A stretch of 64,000 nucleotides of DNA from Arthrobacter citreus (GTDB lineage Bacteria > Actinomycetota > Actinomycetes > Actinomycetales > Micrococcaceae): the NCBI RefSeq assembly GCF_009192745.1, contig NZ_VTFV01000003.1, positions 434,001 to 498,000 on the forward strand. Reading direction: 5' to 3'. The notes beneath the pieces were generated by a model. It ran no database searches. It was not told the DNA's origin and worked only from the letters and a program-made list of their open reading frames with translations. Of this stretch, positions 18,024 through 29,151 are shown piece by piece. Numbering within the stretch: position 1 is the stretch's first letter; each line of letters begins with the position of its first letter. The position numbers and the translations under genes were made by a program.

Positions 18024-18832
18024 GGCACTCCCCCAAAGGCGTGACCATCCACCCTGACTTTGATGCCCTGGTGAAGGCTACGGCTGCCCGGCTCGTCACC
18101 AAGCTCGTGGACGTACAGAGCCGGCGCGGTGAAGCGACCGTAGTCCTGACCGGCGGCAGCGCAGGCACTGCAGTACTGTCCGCGGTGGCGTCCGGTCCGG
18201 CACGCACCGCCGTCGACTGGAGCCGGGTGAACTTCTGGTGGGGTGACGAGCGGTTCGTGGCACCGGATTCCCCCGAGCGCAATGCAGTACCCGCGCAGGA
18301 GGCACTCCTGAAGCCGCTGGGCGCCGACCCTGCACGCGTGCATGAGATGCCTTCCACCGCGGACTTCGACACCGTTGAGGAGGCCGCGGACGCCTACGCT
18401 GCCGAGCTGGCCGGCGCTGCCGAGGCTGAAGTGCTGGCAGAGGGTTTTGCGGCCCCTGACCCGCGGCTGCCGCGTTTCGATGTGCTGCTGTTGGGCGTGG
18501 GACCGGATGCACATGTAGCCTCGCTGTTCCCCGAGATGGCGGGAATCCGCACCACCGGACAGACCACTGTTGCCGTTCGCGACTCTCCCAAACCGCCGCC
18601 GGAACGGGTCTCCCTGACCCTCGAGGCAATCAACACCGCAGAGGAAGTCTGGCTGACGGTTGCGGGCGAAGACAAGGCCGGTGCGGTGGGTCTGGCACTG
18701 GCCGGAGCGGGCCCCGTGCAGGTGCCCGCCGCGGGGCCGCGGGGACAGCTCAAGACACGCTGGCTGATTGACCAGGCGGCTGCGTCACAGCTGCCCGAGC
18801 GGCTGCTTGAAACCGAGGACGCCGGCAGCTAG
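18020..18832 (+). CDS. pgl: 6-phosphogluconolactonase
   Basis: Hydrolyses 6-phosphogluconolactone, the product of Zwf. The product has 270 residues of the DevB/NagB fold. Visible motifs are VVLTGGSAGTAVLSAV, NFWWGDERFVAPDSPERN and LLLGVGPDAHVASLFPEM, the last carrying the active-site His. The frame is open upstream to 17918, but the ATG at 18020 overlapping the opcA stop (ATGA) gives the normal length. It is the last gene of the tkt operon and is followed by a strong terminator. Confidence 0.95.
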   Translation: MRHSPKGVTIHPDFDALVKATAARLVTKLVDVQSRRGEATVVLTGGSAGTAVLSAVASGPARTAVDWSRVNFWWGDERFVAPDSPERNAVPAQEALLKPLGADPARVHEMPSTADFDTVEEAADAYAAELAGAAEAEVLAEGFAAPDPRLPRFDVLLLGVGPDAHVASLFPEMAGIRTTGQTTVAVRDSPKPPPERVSLTLEAINTAEEVWLTVAGEDKAGAVGLALAGAGPVQVPAAGPRGQLKTRWLIDQAAASQLPERLLETEDAGS

Positions 18833-18867
18833 GTTCGCTGCCTGCCTCGTGCGGACAGACCACATAA

Positions 18868-18902
18868 GGGAAGGCCCCGGTCCAAGTGACCGGGGCCTTC
18901 CC
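18868..18902. terminator. Strong bidirectional terminator between pgl and secG
   Basis: A perfect 15-bp stem (18868-18882 with 18888-18902) and 5-base loop, with a T-rich flank on the plus strand. It separates the converging pentose-phosphate and glycolytic operons. Confidence 0.88.
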
Positions 18903-18938
18903 TTTGCGTTTTGCTCCTGCAGTGCTGCGGCGCGGATC

Positions 18939-19190
18939 CTACGATTCGCCGGCGAACCGCTGGATGAGGCCCAGTGCGATGATGACCAGGCCCCAGGAAA
19001 CGCCGAGGATCACGGTGAAGCGGTTGAGGTTCTTTTCAGCGACGCCTGATGAACCCATGCTGGTGCTCATGCCGCCGCCGAACATATCCGACATGCCGCC
19101 GCCGCGCCCCTTATGCAGGAGAATCAGGAGGGTCAGCAGCAGGCTGCTCAGCCCCAGCAGGACAAGCAGGATGATCTTCAGAATTTCCAC
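18939..19190 (-). CDS. secG: Protein translocase subunit SecG
   Basis: Small subunit of the SecYEG channel in the cytoplasmic membrane. The product has 83 residues and two transmembrane helices (about residues 4-24 and 58-78). They are joined by the conserved loop LLHKGRGGGMSDMFGGG, which is diagnostic for SecG. The start is GTG. It follows tpiA by 64 bases, the usual actinobacterial neighbour order (gap-pgk-tpiA-secG), and is the last gene before the terminator. Confidence 0.95.
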   Translation of the reverse strand: MEILKIILLVLLGLSSLLLTLLILLHKGRGGGMSDMFGGGMSTSMGSSGVAEKNLNRFTVILGVSWGLVIIALGLIQRFAGES

Positions 19191-19254
19191 TTACGGCCTT
19201 TCACAGGTGACACATCAGATTGGAGACCTTGCTGCTGTGCAGGTCAGTTGCAGG

Positions 19255-20070
19255 TCAGTCGGTCACCAGATGTTCTTCGAACCTGACAATATTAGCAAAT
19301 TCGGCTACATCCAAACTCGCCCCGCCCACCAGTACGCCGTCGACGTCACGCTCCTTCAGGATGCTGGCTGCGTTGGATGCCTTTACCGAGCCGCCGTAGA
19401 GCAGGCGCACCTTGGCGGCAACGGCGTCGTCGTACAAATCCGCCAGCTCCGTGCGGATGGTGGAGCACATCTCCTGGGCATCATCGGGACCGGCAACCTC
19501 GCCGGTTCCGATTGCCCAGACCGGTTCGTACGCGATCACGAGCTTGGAGACTTCCTCGGCGGAAAGCCCTACAAGGTCGTTGCGGACCTGCTGGAGGGTG
19601 TGCAGCAGGTGCTCACCCGCCTGGCGTTCGGCCAGGCCCTCCCCCACGCACAGGATAGGAACCAGGTTGTTGCGGAACGCGGCCTTGAGCTTGGCATTGA
19701 GCAGTTCGTCCGACTCGCCGTGGACGCTGCGCCGCTCGCTGTGGCCTACCAGGACGTAGCTGCAGCCAAGTTTGGAAAGGAACTGGCCGGAGATGTCACC
19801 CGTGTAGGCACCGGAGTCCTCCGGGGAAAGGTCCTGGGCGCCGTAGCCGACCTTGAGCTTGTCGCCCTGCACGAGGGTCTGGGTGCTGCGCAGGTCGGTG
19901 AACGGAGGGAAGACAACAACCTCTACGCGGGCATAGTCATGCCGGGCATCACTGAGGGTCCATGCCAGCTTCTGCAGCAGCGTGATCCCCTGGACGTGGT
20001 CCATGTTCATTTTCCAGTTGCCCGCAATCAGCGGGGTGCGGTCGTACTTGCCGTTGGTGGAGGTTGTCAT
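19255..20070 (-). CDS. tpiA: Triosephosphate isomerase
   Basis: Glycolytic TIM-barrel enzyme. The product has 271 residues. Motifs: [12 protein letters not shown] with the catalytic Lys, [18 protein letters not shown] with the catalytic His, [20 protein letters not shown] with the catalytic Glu, and the phosphate-gripping [11 protein letters not shown]. The ATG at 20070 is used because GGAG lies 7 bases upstream and the product starts just before the conserved N-terminus. An upstream in-frame ATG at 20115 falls near the intergenic hairpin. Confidence 0.97.
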   Translation of the reverse strand: MTTSTNGKYDRTPLIAGNWKMNMDHVQGITLLQKLAWTLSDARHDYARVEVVVFPPFTDLRSTQTLVQGDKLKVGYGAQDLSPEDSGAYTGDISGQFLSKLGCSYVLVGHSERRSVHGESDELLNAKLKAAFRNNLVPILCVGEGLAERQAGEHLLHTLQQVRNDLVGLSAEEVSKLVIAYEPVWAIGTGEVAGPDDAQEMCSTIRTELADLYDDAVAAKVRLLYGGSVKASNAASILKERDVDGVLVGGASLDVAEFANIVRFEEHLVTD

Positions 20071-20117
20071 CTCTGCTCCGGTTTCGTTGTGAGTGGGTGA
20101 AGTTTTCGCGGACACGC

Positions 20118-20156
20118 CGAACGGGCCCGCCGGAGCAGCTCCAGCGGGCCCGTTCG
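20118..20156 (-). terminator. Hairpin in the pgk-tpiA gap (attenuator or processing site)
   Basis: A perfect 13-bp stem (20118-20130 with 20144-20156) with an inner GGAG/CTCC pair begins 5 bases after the pgk stop. No T run follows and tpiA continues on the same strand, so it may set relative expression or mRNA stability rather than end the transcript. Confidence 0.6.
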
Positions 20157-20160
20157 AGGC

Positions 20161-21387
20161 CTACTTGTCGAGGACGGCAATCCCCGGGAGTTCCTTGCCT
20201 TCAAGGTACTCCAGGCTGGCGCCGCCGCCGGTCGAGATATGGGAAAAGTCGGTGTCGGAGAAACCGAGCTTGCGAACGGCTGCGGCGGAATCACCGCCGC
20301 CTACTACGGTCAGGCCGGAACATTCCTTCAGTCCCTCGGCAACAGCACGCGTGCCGCCGGCGAAGGCATCGAACTCGAAGACTCCCATCGGACCGTTCCA
20401 GAACACTGTCCGGCCCGACCGGATGCGCTCGGCAAAGGCTGCGCCCGAAGCGGGGCCGATGTCCAGGCCGATGCCGGAGGCACCGAAGCGGCTGTCCTCC
20501 ATCGAGTCCGCCGCTACCACCTCATGCTCGGCGTCTGCGGCGAACTTGTCTGCGACCACGATGTCCGTGGGCAGGACGAATTCGCAGCCAACCTCCTGTG
20601 CACGTGCGAGGTAGTCCTTAACCGTGCTGATCTGGTCTTCTTCCAGCAGTGAGGCGCCAACCTTGTGGCCCTGGGCGGCGAGGAACGTGAACACCATTCC
20701 CCCGCCCACCAGAAGGTAGTCCGCGCGGGTCATCAGGTTCTCGATCACTGCCAGCTTGTCCGAGACCTTGGAACCGCCCAGCACCACCACGTAGGGCTTG
20801 GCCGGATCCTTGGTGAGCCGGGAGAGGACTTCCAGCTCGCTGCGGACCAGGTTGCCCTCATAGGCAGGCAGCACCTCAGCGATGTCGTAGACGCTGGCAT
20901 GCTTGCGGTGTACCGCGCCAAAGGCATCGTCAACAAACGCTCCGCTGCCGCCGGTTAGGGCAGCCAGTTCGCGGGCCAGCTCCTGCCGCTGTGCATCGTC
21001 CTTGGACGTCTCACGGGGATCGAAGCGGATGTTCTGCAGGACCAGCACACTGCCCGAAGCCAGCGAACCTGCCAGTTCCCTGGCGCTGGAACCCACTACG
21101 TCCTCGGCGAATTCAACGGCAAACGGAGCGAGTTCGTCCAGGCGGTCCGCAGCGGGGCGGAGGTTGTACTTCTCGTCCGGCTTGCCCTTGGGCCTTCCCA
21201 GGTGCGCCATGACGATCACCTTGGCACCGTGCTCAACCAGCAGCTGCAGCGTGGGAATGGAGGCGCGGATCCGGCCATCGTCGGTAACGCGCCCGTCATC
21301 CAGGGGCACGTTCAGGTCGGAGCGGACCAGAACGTACCTGTTGTCAACGCCGTCGCTGATCAGTTCGTCAAGTGTCTTGATTGTCAT
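20161..21387 (-). CDS. pgk: Phosphoglycerate kinase
   Basis: Transfers phosphate from 1,3-bisphosphoglycerate to ADP. The product has 408 residues. Diagnostic blocks are [20 protein letters not shown] near the N-terminus, [60 protein letters not shown] and [16 protein letters not shown]. It lies between gap (35 bases upstream) and tpiA on the same strand. The ATG has AAAGG ahead. Confidence 0.98.
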   Translation of the reverse strand: MTIKTLDELISDGVDNRYVLVRSDLNVPLDDGRVTDDGRIRASIPTLQLLVEHGAKVIVMAHLGRPKGKPDEKYNLRPAADRLDELAPFAVEFAEDVVGSSARELAGSLASGSVLVLQNIRFDPRETSKDDAQRQELARELAALTGGSGAFVDDAFGAVHRKHASVYDIAEVLPAYEGNLVRSELEVLSRLTKDPAKPYVVVLGGSKVSDKLAVIENLMTRADYLLVGGGMVFTFLAAQGHKVGASLLEEDQISTVKDYLARAQEVGCEFVLPTDIVVADKFAADAEHEVVAADSMEDSRFGASGIGLDIGPASGAAFAERIRSGRTVFWNGPMGVFEFDAFAGGTRAVAEGLKECSGLTVVGGGDSAAAVRKLGFSDTDFSHISTGGGASLEYLEGKELPGIAVLDK

Positions 21388-21422
21388 GTCAACCTTTGTT
21401 TCTTAGCCGTTCGGGCGGGGAC

Positions 21423-22499
<1,077 letters not shown>

Positions 22500-22583
22500 T
22501 CACAGGAGCGGCGCATTCCGGACCTGCATCAGCGCACGGATTGCCGGTCTGGCACTGCATGAGCCGTTGCTTCATCTTACGCG

Positions 22584-22616
22584 CAGGTGCCGCCGGAGTG
22601 TGACCGGCGGCACCTG
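22584..22616 (-). terminator. Terminator hairpin after sodA
   Basis: A perfect 13-bp stem (22584-22596 with 22604-22616) and 7-base loop lies 33 bases beyond the sodA stop, upstream of gap. Confidence 0.75.
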
Positions 22617-22648
22617 ATAATCGGCGTCGTGGACGCAATTAACGCGTG

Positions 22649-23275
22649 TTAGGCGGGGAGGATCAGCCCGGCTGCGCCGGAGCGTGCAGCGTCGAAGCGT
22701 GCGGCAACGTCGGCCCAGTTGACGATGTTCCAGAAGGCCTTGACGTAGTCAGCCTTGACGTTGACGTAGTCCAGGTAGAAGGCGTGCTCCCACATGTCCA
22801 GCATCAGCAGCGGGATAGTGCCAACGGGGATGTTGCCCTGCTGGTCGTAGAGCTGCTCAATGACAAGGTTTCCACCGAGCGGCTCGTAGGCCAGGATGGC
22901 CCAGCCGGAGCCCTGCAGGGAATTGGCTGCCGCGGTGAACTGGCCGCGGAAGCCATCGAAGGATCCGAAGAAATCGTCGATGGCTGCTGCGAGCTCGCCT
23001 ACGGGCTTGTCGCCGCCTTCAGGAGACAGGTTGTTCCAGAAGATGGAGTGGTTGGTGTGCCCGCCGAGGTGGAAGGCGAGGTCCTTGGAGAGCTTCGGGA
23101 TGTTGCCGAACTCGCCCTTTTCGCGGGCTTCAGCCATCTGTGCCAGCGCAGTGTTGGCGCCGGCGACGTAGGTGGCGTGGTGCTTGTCATGGTGAAGTTC
23201 CATGATGCGTGCCGAGATGTGGGGCTCAAGGGCTGCGTAGTCGTACGGCAGTTCCGGCAGTGTGTATTCGTTCAC
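22649..23275 (-). CDS. sodA: Superoxide dismutase, Mn/Fe family
   Basis: Dismutates superoxide. The product has 208 residues. Metal ligands are visible in the family blocks [17 protein letters not shown] (His), [18 protein letters not shown] (His) and [15 protein letters not shown] (Asp and His). The start is GTG at 23275 with an excellent GGAGGA site. It is a single-gene unit with its own terminator, set between whiA and gap, which are more often direct neighbours in actinobacteria. Mn is more likely than Fe in this group, but sequence alone does not settle it. Confidence 0.95.
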   Translation of the reverse strand: MNEYTLPELPYDYAALEPHISARIMELHHDKHHATYVAGANTALAQMAEAREKGEFGNIPKLSKDLAFHLGGHTNHSIFWNNLSPEGGDKPVGELAAAIDDFFGSFDGFRGQFTAAANSLQGSGWAILAYEPLGGNLVIEQLYDQQGNIPVGTIPLLMLDMWEHAFYLDYVNVKADYVKAFWNIVNWADVAARFDAARSGAAGLILPA

Positions 23276-23340
23276 GAAAATCCTCCGTTGATGCTCGGAT
23301 CCATAACTCCGGGTGGCGTGTCCATCCGGAAGCTTTCAAA

Positions 23341-23357
23341 TGCTGAATAAATCAGCA
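23341..23357. promoter_or_regulatory. AT-rich interrupted palindrome upstream of sodA
   Basis: TGCTGA-N5-TCAGCA lies in the short whiA-sodA gap, 66-82 bases before the sodA start. A TAGGAT -10-like word on the minus strand would put the palindrome just downstream of the transcription start, a typical repressor position. The cognate regulator is unknown. Confidence 0.4.
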
Positions 23358-23382
23358 CGCTTAGTCCATCCTATGCAAGACG

Positions 23383-24363
23383 TTACTGGTCTAGCATTTC
23401 AGGGGTCACATTGGCTTCAGTACCAGGAATGCCAAGTTCAGCTGCACGCTTATCCGCCATGGCCAGAAGCCTGCGGATCCGCCCTGCTATGGCGTCCTTG
23501 GTCATGGGCGGGTCAGCCAGCCGGCCCAGCTCGTCGAGGCTGGCCTGCTTGTGGGCAACACGCAGCTCGCCGGCATAGCGCAGGTGCTCCGGTACGTCTT
23601 CACCGAGGATTTCCAAGGCCCGCTCCACTCGGGCACCGGCAGCTACGGCTGCCTGCGCCGAACGCCGAAGGTTCGCGTCGTCGAAATTGGCCAGGCGGTT
23701 GGCCGTGGCCCGGACTTCCTTGCGCATCCGGCGCTCTTCCCAGACCATCAGTGCGTCATGGGCGCCCATGCGGGTCAGGAGCGCGGCGATCGTGTCCCCG
23801 TCGCGGATTACTACGCGGTCCACACCGCGCACCTCGCGTGCCTTAGCCTGGATTCCGATGCGGCGGGCAGCGCCAACAAGGGCCAGTGCTGCCTCCGGAC
23901 CGGGGCAGGTGACTTCCAGGGACGAAGAACGGCCGGGTTCGGTGAGGGAACCGTGGACCAGGAATGCACCGCGCCAGACGGCTTCGGCGTCCGCGGCTGA
24001 CCCATTGACCACCACGGAGGGTAGTCCGCGCACCGGACGGCCGCGGGCGTCAAGCAGCCCGGTCTGCCGGGCCAGGGATTCCCCGTCCTTGACCACGCGG
24101 ACTATGTAGCGGTTGCCGCGGCGGAGTCCGGAGCCGGAAACCACAACGATGTCGCTGGCATGGCCGTAGACTTCCGCGATCGCGGCGCGGAGCCGGCGTG
24201 CAGTGGAGGCAAGGTCGACTTCCGCTTCAACCACGATCCGGCCCGAGATGATGTGCAGGCCTCCCGCAAAACGCAGCATCGCCGAGACTTCGGCTTTCCG
24301 AACCGAGGACTTCTTTACGCTCAGGCGCGAAAGTTCCTCTTTGACTGCAGCAGTCAGCGCCAC
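23383..24363 (-). CDS. whiA: DNA-binding protein WhiA
   Basis: Sporulation/cell-division type regulator found in nearly all Gram-positives. The product has 326 residues. It begins [14 protein letters not shown], has a homing-endonuclease-like (LAGLIDADG-derived) N-terminal domain, and a C-terminal helix-turn-helix ([20 protein letters not shown] preceded by [12 protein letters not shown]). The GTG at 24363 has AGGAG 8 bases upstream. An upstream ATG in frame would extend the protein into yvcK. It lies 10 bases after yvcK in the conserved rapZ-yvcK-whiA operon. Confidence 0.96.
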   Translation of the reverse strand: MALTAAVKEELSRLSVKKSSVRKAEVSAMLRFAGGLHIISGRIVVEAEVDLASTARRLRAAIAEVYGHASDIVVVSGSGLRRGNRYIVRVVKDGESLARQTGLLDARGRPVRGLPSVVVNGSAADAEAVWRGAFLVHGSLTEPGRSSSLEVTCPGPEAALALVGAARRIGIQAKAREVRGVDRVVIRDGDTIAALLTRMGAHDALMVWEERRMRKEVRATANRLANFDDANLRRSAQAAVAAGARVERALEILGEDVPEHLRYAGELRVAHKQASLDELGRLADPPMTKDAIAGRIRRLLAMADKRAAELGIPGTEANVTPEMLDQ

Positions 24364-24373
24364 AAATACACTC

Positions 24374-25399
24374 CTAGCTTTCCCCAAAAATATCGTGATA
24401 GGCAGCGGCCAGCCGCAGCGGATCATGGATCGGCCCACCGGCCGCTGCCCCTACCTTACCGAAGACGGCCCGTGCCCCCATTTCCGCAGCGGCCGCTACG
24501 AAGGAGTCCCGGTCCTCGACGACGGCCGGGTCTGCCAGCACGGCGTCGACTTTGAACCCCGGTGCATAGCGCCGAATGGCGTGCAGGTGGTCCGCGGCAC
24601 TCATGCCGGCGGTTTCCTTCGTTTCGTTGCGGAGGTTCATGGTCAGGCACCGGCGGGCGCTTGTTGTGCACAGTGCCTCCCGCATCTGCGGCAGCAGCAG
24701 GTGCGGGAGCACTGAGGTGTACCAGGACCCCGGCCCAAGGATGACCCAGTCGGCCCTCTCAATGGCCGTCAGGGCATCCGGGCAGGCCGGCGCATCCGAA
24801 GGCAGCAGCCGGACGTTAACCACGTTCGAGTGGGTGCCGGCCACGGCGAGTTCCGCCTGCCCGGTCACCGTTTCGTGGCGCAGTCCGGAGTCCGTTTGCC
24901 GCAGGACGTCGCCCTGGATGGTCAGCGGATGGGTGGACATCGGCAGGACCTGGCCGCGGGCGCCCAGGAGGGCACCGGCCCATTGCAGCCCGGCTACCGG
25001 ATCCCCCAGCAGCTCCCACAGGGTAACGATCAGCAGGTTGCCCAGGGCATGGTTGTCGAGAGAACCGTCAACGCCGGGCCTCGACTTGAAGCGGTGTTGC
25101 ATGACGTCCCGCCAAGTGCGTCCCCAGTCCGTGTCATCACACAGTGCGGCCAGCGCCATGCGCAGGTCTCCGGGAGGCAGCACATCCAGTTCCTCGCGCA
25201 GCCGGCCGGAGGATCCTCCGTTGTCCGCCACGGTGACCACGGCCGTCAGGTCGGTGGTCAGCAGGCGAAGCGCTGAGAGCGTGGCGGAGAGTCCGTGCCC
25301 TCCCCCAAGCGCGACGACGGCGGGCGGCTTGATGCCATTCGTTGCCGGGAGCGTTGATCCCTCCGGAAGCACCGGGATGGGCCCGGTCAGGAAACCCAC
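24374..25399 (-). CDS. yvcK: YvcK/CofD-like protein (gluconeogenesis factor)
   Basis: Protein needed for growth on gluconeogenic carbon and for cell-wall homeostasis in Firmicutes and mycobacteria, where it binds UDP-sugars. The product has 341 residues. Family blocks: [48 protein letters not shown], the Asn/His in [11 protein letters not shown], and the [16 protein letters not shown] loop. The start is GTG at 25399, directly against the rapZ stop. It is the middle gene of the rapZ-yvcK-whiA operon. Confidence 0.95.
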   Translation of the reverse strand: MGFLTGPIPVLPEGSTLPATNGIKPPAVVALGGGHGLSATLSALRLLTTDLTAVVTVADNGGSSGRLREELDVLPPGDLRMALAALCDDTDWGRTWRDVMQHRFKSRPGVDGSLDNHALGNLLIVTLWELLGDPVAGLQWAGALLGARGQVLPMSTHPLTIQGDVLRQTDSGLRHETVTGQAELAVAGTHSNVVNVRLLPSDAPACPDALTAIERADWVILGPGSWYTSVLPHLLLPQMREALCTTSARRCLTMNLRNETKETAGMSAADHLHAIRRYAPGFKVDAVLADPAVVEDRDSFVAAAAEMGARAVFGKVGAAAGGPIHDPLRLAAAYHDIFGES

Positions 25400-26299
25400 C
25401 TACTCCCGCCCCAGGTCGCGGTGGTGGGCGCTGACAGTCACGTGCGGCAGCTTGGCGAGGCGTTTGGCAAGCTCCTCGGTGACGGCCACTGAACGGTGCT
25501 TTCCACCGGTGCAGCCGACGGCAATCGTGGCGTAGTGCTTGTTCTCGCGGCGGTAGCCGTCGATTACCGGTACCAGGGCGTCCACGTAGCGGTCCAGGAA
25601 CTCCTCCGTGCCGAGGGCCGCAAGGACGAAGTCCCGGACGTCGGCGTCCTGTCCGGTGTGCGGACGCAGCTGCGGAACCCAGTGCGGGTTGGGAATGAAG
25701 CGCACGTCTGCAACGAAGTTCGAGTCCACCGGCAAGCCGTACTTAAAGCCGAAGCTCATGACGTTAAGGCGCAGGACTATGGGGCCTTGTTCGGTGAAGA
25801 GCTCGGTGACGGCAGTCGCCAGCGCGTGCACGTTGAGCTTGGTGGTATCGATGATGATGTCCGAGGCGTCCCGGAGTTCCTTCACGACGTCGCGCTCTGC
25901 TGCGATGCCGTCGAGGATCCTGCCGTCTTCCTGCAGCGGGTGCGGCCGCCGGCCGGATTCGAAGCGCTGGACCAGGGTCTGGTCCGAAGCATCCAGGAAC
26001 AGGACCCGGTAGGTTACACCGGCAGCGCGCAGGTTGTTCAGGGCTTCGCGGATGTCCTGGAAAAGCTCCTTGCTGCGCACGTCAATGACCACAGCGAGCT
26101 TGGGGATGGAGTGCGGCATCCGCGAGACGAGCTCGGTGAGGGTGCCGAGCATGAGGGGCGGCAGGTTCTCCACCACGTACCAGCCGTGGTCCTCCAGCGC
26201 GTTGGCCGCCGTACTGCGGCCGGCACCGGACATGCCGGTGACAACAAGCAGTTCGGACTCGGCAGGTTTGACGCTTTGCAGCCCGTCCACTTCAGTCAT
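25400..26299 (-). CDS. rapZ: RNase adapter/nucleotide-binding protein RapZ (YvcJ)
   Basis: P-loop protein of the RapZ/YvcJ family. The product has 299 residues. Walker A is [19 protein letters not shown], and the Walker-B-like region is [10 protein letters not shown]. The C-terminal domain has [20 protein letters not shown] and the conserved [15 protein letters not shown]. In E. coli the protein guides sRNA decay, while in actinobacteria its role is less clear. The ATG at 26299 has GGGAAAAG upstream, and the gene follows uvrC after 105 bases. Confidence 0.95.
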   Translation of the reverse strand: MTEVDGLQSVKPAESELLVVTGMSGAGRSTAANALEDHGWYVVENLPPLMLGTLTELVSRMPHSIPKLAVVIDVRSKELFQDIREALNNLRAAGVTYRVLFLDASDQTLVQRFESGRRPHPLQEDGRILDGIAAERDVVKELRDASDIIIDTTKLNVHALATAVTELFTEQGPIVLRLNVMSFGFKYGLPVDSNFVADVRFIPNPHWVPQLRPHTGQDADVRDFVLAALGTEEFLDRYVDALVPVIDGYRRENKHYATIAVGCTGGKHRSVAVTEELAKRLAKLPHVTVSAHHRDLGRE

Positions 26300-26404
26300 T
26301 TGTCTTTTCCCGTCACTTGCCGGGCCCCCAATGCCGGGCGGCCGCCTGCTTTGCCGCTGTCCGTCCGGTTCAAGGTTCCGGGCAGTCCAGCCATCCCAGC
26401 CTAG

Positions 26405-28408
26405 CTAAGATTCAACTATTTCGCCGGTGGACATGTTTACCGCCGGTGCCGCGTCTGCGGCGGTGGCCGCCAGCGCAGCCTGGAGTGCGGCGGCCATGGA
26501 CGGTCCAATGCCCGGCACTTCCTGCAGCTGCGCGGCGTCCGCCTGCTTGAGCCGGCGGACGGAACCGAAGTGCTTCAGCAGCGCCTTCTGCTTGGCCGGC
26601 CCCAGGCCGGGGACAGAGTCCAGCACCGACGCCGTCATGGACTTGCCGCGTTTCTGGCGGTGGAACGTGATGGCAAACCGGTGCGCTTCGTCGCGGATCC
26701 GCTGCAGCAGGAACAGGGCCTGCGAGGAACGCGGAAGGATCACCGGGAAGTCGCTTTCCGGAACCCAGACCTCCTCCAGGCGCTTGGCCAGCCCTACGAC
26801 ATAAACGTCCGTGATACCCAGGTCCTCGAGTGCTTTTGAGGCAGCAGAGACCTGGGGCTTGCCGCCGTCCACCACCACCAGGTTGGGCGGGTAGGCAAAT
26901 TTTGCCTTGGGTGCCGCAGTGAGGGTGTCAGCGACCGGGGTGCCGGGTCCGGGCTCGCCGGCCCCGGCACCGGGCTCCGCGTCAGGAACTTCTGCAGCGG
27001 GGTCGAAGTTCTCCGTGAGGTAGTGCTTGAACCGTCGCGAAATAACGTCGTACATGGACGCTGTATCGTCGCGGGCGGCTTCCCCCGTGATGGAGAAGCG
27101 CCGGTAGTCGGACTTTTTCATCAGCCCGTCCTCGGCTACCACCATGGAGGCCACCACGTTCGTTCCCTGGACGTGGGAGATGTCGTAGCACTCAATCCGC
27201 AGCAGCGGAACGGGCAGGTCCAGCGCCTCCTGCAGTTCGGACAACGCAGCAGAGCGTGTGGTGAGGTCCCCCGCACGGCGGCTCTTGTGCAGCCGCATGG
27301 AGTCCTCGGCGTTGCGCGTGACGGTCTCCATCAGGGTCTTCTTGTCACCGCGCTGCGGAACCGAGATCTTCACCTTGGATCCCCGCAGCCCGCGGAGCCA
27401 GACCTGCAGCTCCTCGGCATTCTCCGGCAGCACCGGCACCAGGACCCGGCGGGGAATGCTGTCTGACATGGACGCTTCACCGTAGACCTGCTGGAGCAGG
27501 TGCTCCACCATCTCGCCGGTGTCCATGTCCTCGACCTTCTCCACCACCCATCCGCGCTGGCCGCGGATCCGTCCGCCGCGGACATGGAAGACCTGGACCG
27601 ATGCCTCGAGTTCATCCTGGACCATGCCGAAGATGTCGGCATCGGTGTCTTCGGACAGGACCACGGTGTTGCGTTCGAAGACCTTCTTGAGCGCAGCGAT
27701 GTCATCGCGCAGGCGGGCTGCGGATTCGTAATCAAGGTCCGCGACCGCTGCCTGCATCTGCTTTTCAAGGTCCTGGATAAAGCGCTTGCCTTCCCCGGAC
27801 ATAAAGGAGCAAAGTTCCGCGGCCAGCGCCTTGTGGTCCTGGGGGCTGATCCGTCCCACGCAGGGAGCGGAGCACTTGTCGATGTAGCCCAGGAGGCAGG
27901 GGCGACCGGTGCGTTCTGCCCGCTTGAAAACCCCGGCGCTGCAGGTACGCACCGGGAACACGCGCAGGAGGGTATCGAGGGTCTCACGGATGGCCTTGGC
28001 CGGATAGAACGGACCGAAGTAGCGGGTGTCCTTCCGGCGTTCGCCGCGCATCACCTGGGCGCGCGGATACTTCTCCCCCATGGTGACGGCCAGGTACGGG
28101 TATGACTTGTCGTCCCGGAACATGATGTTGAACCGGGGATTGAATTCCTTGATCCAGGTGTATTCGAGCTGCAGCGCTTCGAGCTCGGTGCCAACCACCG
28201 TCCATTCGACGCTGGTGGCCGTGAAGACCATGGCCCGGGTCTTGGGCATCAGCTGCCGGGGGCTCGCGAAGTATGAGTTCAGCCTGGACCGGAGATTCTT
28301 CGCCTTGCCAACGTAGATGACCCGCCGGTGCTCATCCCTGAATCGGTACACCCCGGGTTCGGTCGGGATCTCCCCCGTCCGGGGCCGGTAAGTTGCTGGA
28401 TCTGCCAC
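26405..28408 (-). CDS. uvrC: Excinuclease ABC subunit C
   Basis: Makes both incisions in nucleotide-excision repair after UvrAB recognition. The product has 667 residues. The order is an N-terminal GIY-YIG nuclease (EPGVYRF...[14 protein letters not shown]), a UVR domain ([19 protein letters not shown]), an RNase-H-like endonuclease domain ([20 protein letters not shown]), and two helix-hairpin-helix motifs at the end ([13 protein letters not shown] and [12 protein letters not shown]). A Gly/Pro/Ala/Glu-rich insertion follows the RNase-H-like start, as in other actinobacteria. The GTG at 28408 sits 6 bases after a -10-like TAGGAT, so the mRNA is probably leaderless. Confidence 0.97.
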   Translation of the reverse strand: MADPATYRPRTGEIPTEPGVYRFRDEHRRVIYVGKAKNLRSRLNSYFASPRQLMPKTRAMVFTATSVEWTVVGTELEALQLEYTWIKEFNPRFNIMFRDDKSYPYLAVTMGEKYPRAQVMRGERRKDTRYFGPFYPAKAIRETLDTLLRVFPVRTCSAGVFKRAERTGRPCLLGYIDKCSAPCVGRISPQDHKALAAELCSFMSGEGKRFIQDLEKQMQAAVADLDYESAARLRDDIAALKKVFERNTVVLSEDTDADIFGMVQDELEASVQVFHVRGGRIRGQRGWVVEKVEDMDTGEMVEHLLQQVYGEASMSDSIPRRVLVPVLPENAEELQVWLRGLRGSKVKISVPQRGDKKTLMETVTRNAEDSMRLHKSRRAGDLTTRSAALSELQEALDLPVPLLRIECYDISHVQGTNVVASMVVAEDGLMKKSDYRRFSITGEAARDDTASMYDVISRRFKHYLTENFDPAAEVPDAEPGAGAGEPGPGTPVADTLTAAPKAKFAYPPNLVVVDGGKPQVSAASKALEDLGITDVYVVGLAKRLEEVWVPESDFPVILPRSSQALFLLQRIRDEAHRFAITFHRQKRGKSMTASVLDSVPGLGPAKQKALLKHFGSVRRLKQADAAQLQEVPGIGPSMAAALQAALAATAADAAPAVNMSTGEIVES

Positions 28409-28414
28409 TTTTCC

Positions 28415-28420
28415 ATCCTA
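28415..28420 (-). promoter_or_regulatory. Predicted -10 element of uvrC (leaderless)
   Basis: TAGGAT on the minus strand, 6 bases (GGAAAA) before the uvrC GTG. No convincing -35 is visible in the GC-rich upstream sequence. Confidence 0.5.
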
Positions 28421-28482
28421 CGGCCCTGCCCCGCCGGCCGGAGCCGGGTTCGCCGCCCGCGCAAAGCGGGCAGTGAAGGGGC

Positions 28483-29151
28483 CTAGGCGCCGTCGGGCTT
28501 GTTCTGGTTGTAGCTGCCGGCGCGTTCCTGGCCGGAGAGCTCCGCGATCGCATCCATGACCTGGTCCGTGACCCGGCGCCGCTCCGGGAGGGCGTGCTGC
28601 GGACCCGTCTTGGAGAAGTAGAGCGGACGGCCCACTGTCATTGTGAAGGAGTGCGGCTTGACCCACCTCTTGCCGGCAGGCTGCAACTTCTCCGTGCCGA
28701 TCAGGCCCACCGGAACAACCGGCGCCCCGGATGTAAGGGCAAGCCAGCCGACGCCGGTGCGGCCTCGGTAGAGCAGCCCGTCCCTGGACCGGGTGCCTTC
28801 AGGATAGATGCCGATTCCGCCGCCCGTTTCCAGGACATCGAGCAGGGACTTCAGTGCTGCCACGCTGGCCGCCTGCTGCCCGCGTTCCACCGGAATCGAG
28901 CCCACGCTCTCGAAGAAGTTGCGCATGGCCGCACCCTTCAGGCCCGGCGTGGTGAAGTATTCAGCCTTGGCAAAAAAGCCGACCCGGCGCGGCATGAGTG
29001 CCTGGATGAGCACGCTGTCCAGGAAGGAGAGGTGGTTGGCGGCGACGATGAAGGGTCCGCTGGTGGGTACGTTCTCCAACCCGGTGATGGTGGGGCGGCA
29101 GAGCGAAATCAGGCCGCGCGTGCTCGAACGCGTGAGATTATACAGTCCCAT
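28483..29151 (-). CDS. 1-acyl-sn-glycerol-3-phosphate acyltransferase (PlsC family)
   Basis: Membrane-associated acyltransferase of phospholipid synthesis. The product has 222 residues. Motif I, the catalytic HX4D, is ANHLSFLDS. Motif III is YPEGTRSRDG, and motif IV is APVVPVGLIGTEKL. I use the ATG at 29151 (MGLYNLTRSS), which overlaps the end of the upstream phosphatase gene by 14 bases. A GTG 6 bases further upstream is possible. The frame is open to 29244, but that lies deep inside the neighbour. Confidence 0.9.
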   Translation of the reverse strand: MGLYNLTRSSTRGLISLCRPTITGLENVPTSGPFIVAANHLSFLDSVLIQALMPRRVGFFAKAEYFTTPGLKGAAMRNFFESVGSIPVERGQQAASVAALKSLLDVLETGGGIGIYPEGTRSRDGLLYRGRTGVGWLALTSGAPVVPVGLIGTEKLQPAGKRWVKPHSFTMTVGRPLYFSKTGPQHALPERRRVTDQVMDAIAELSGQERAGSYNQNKPDGA

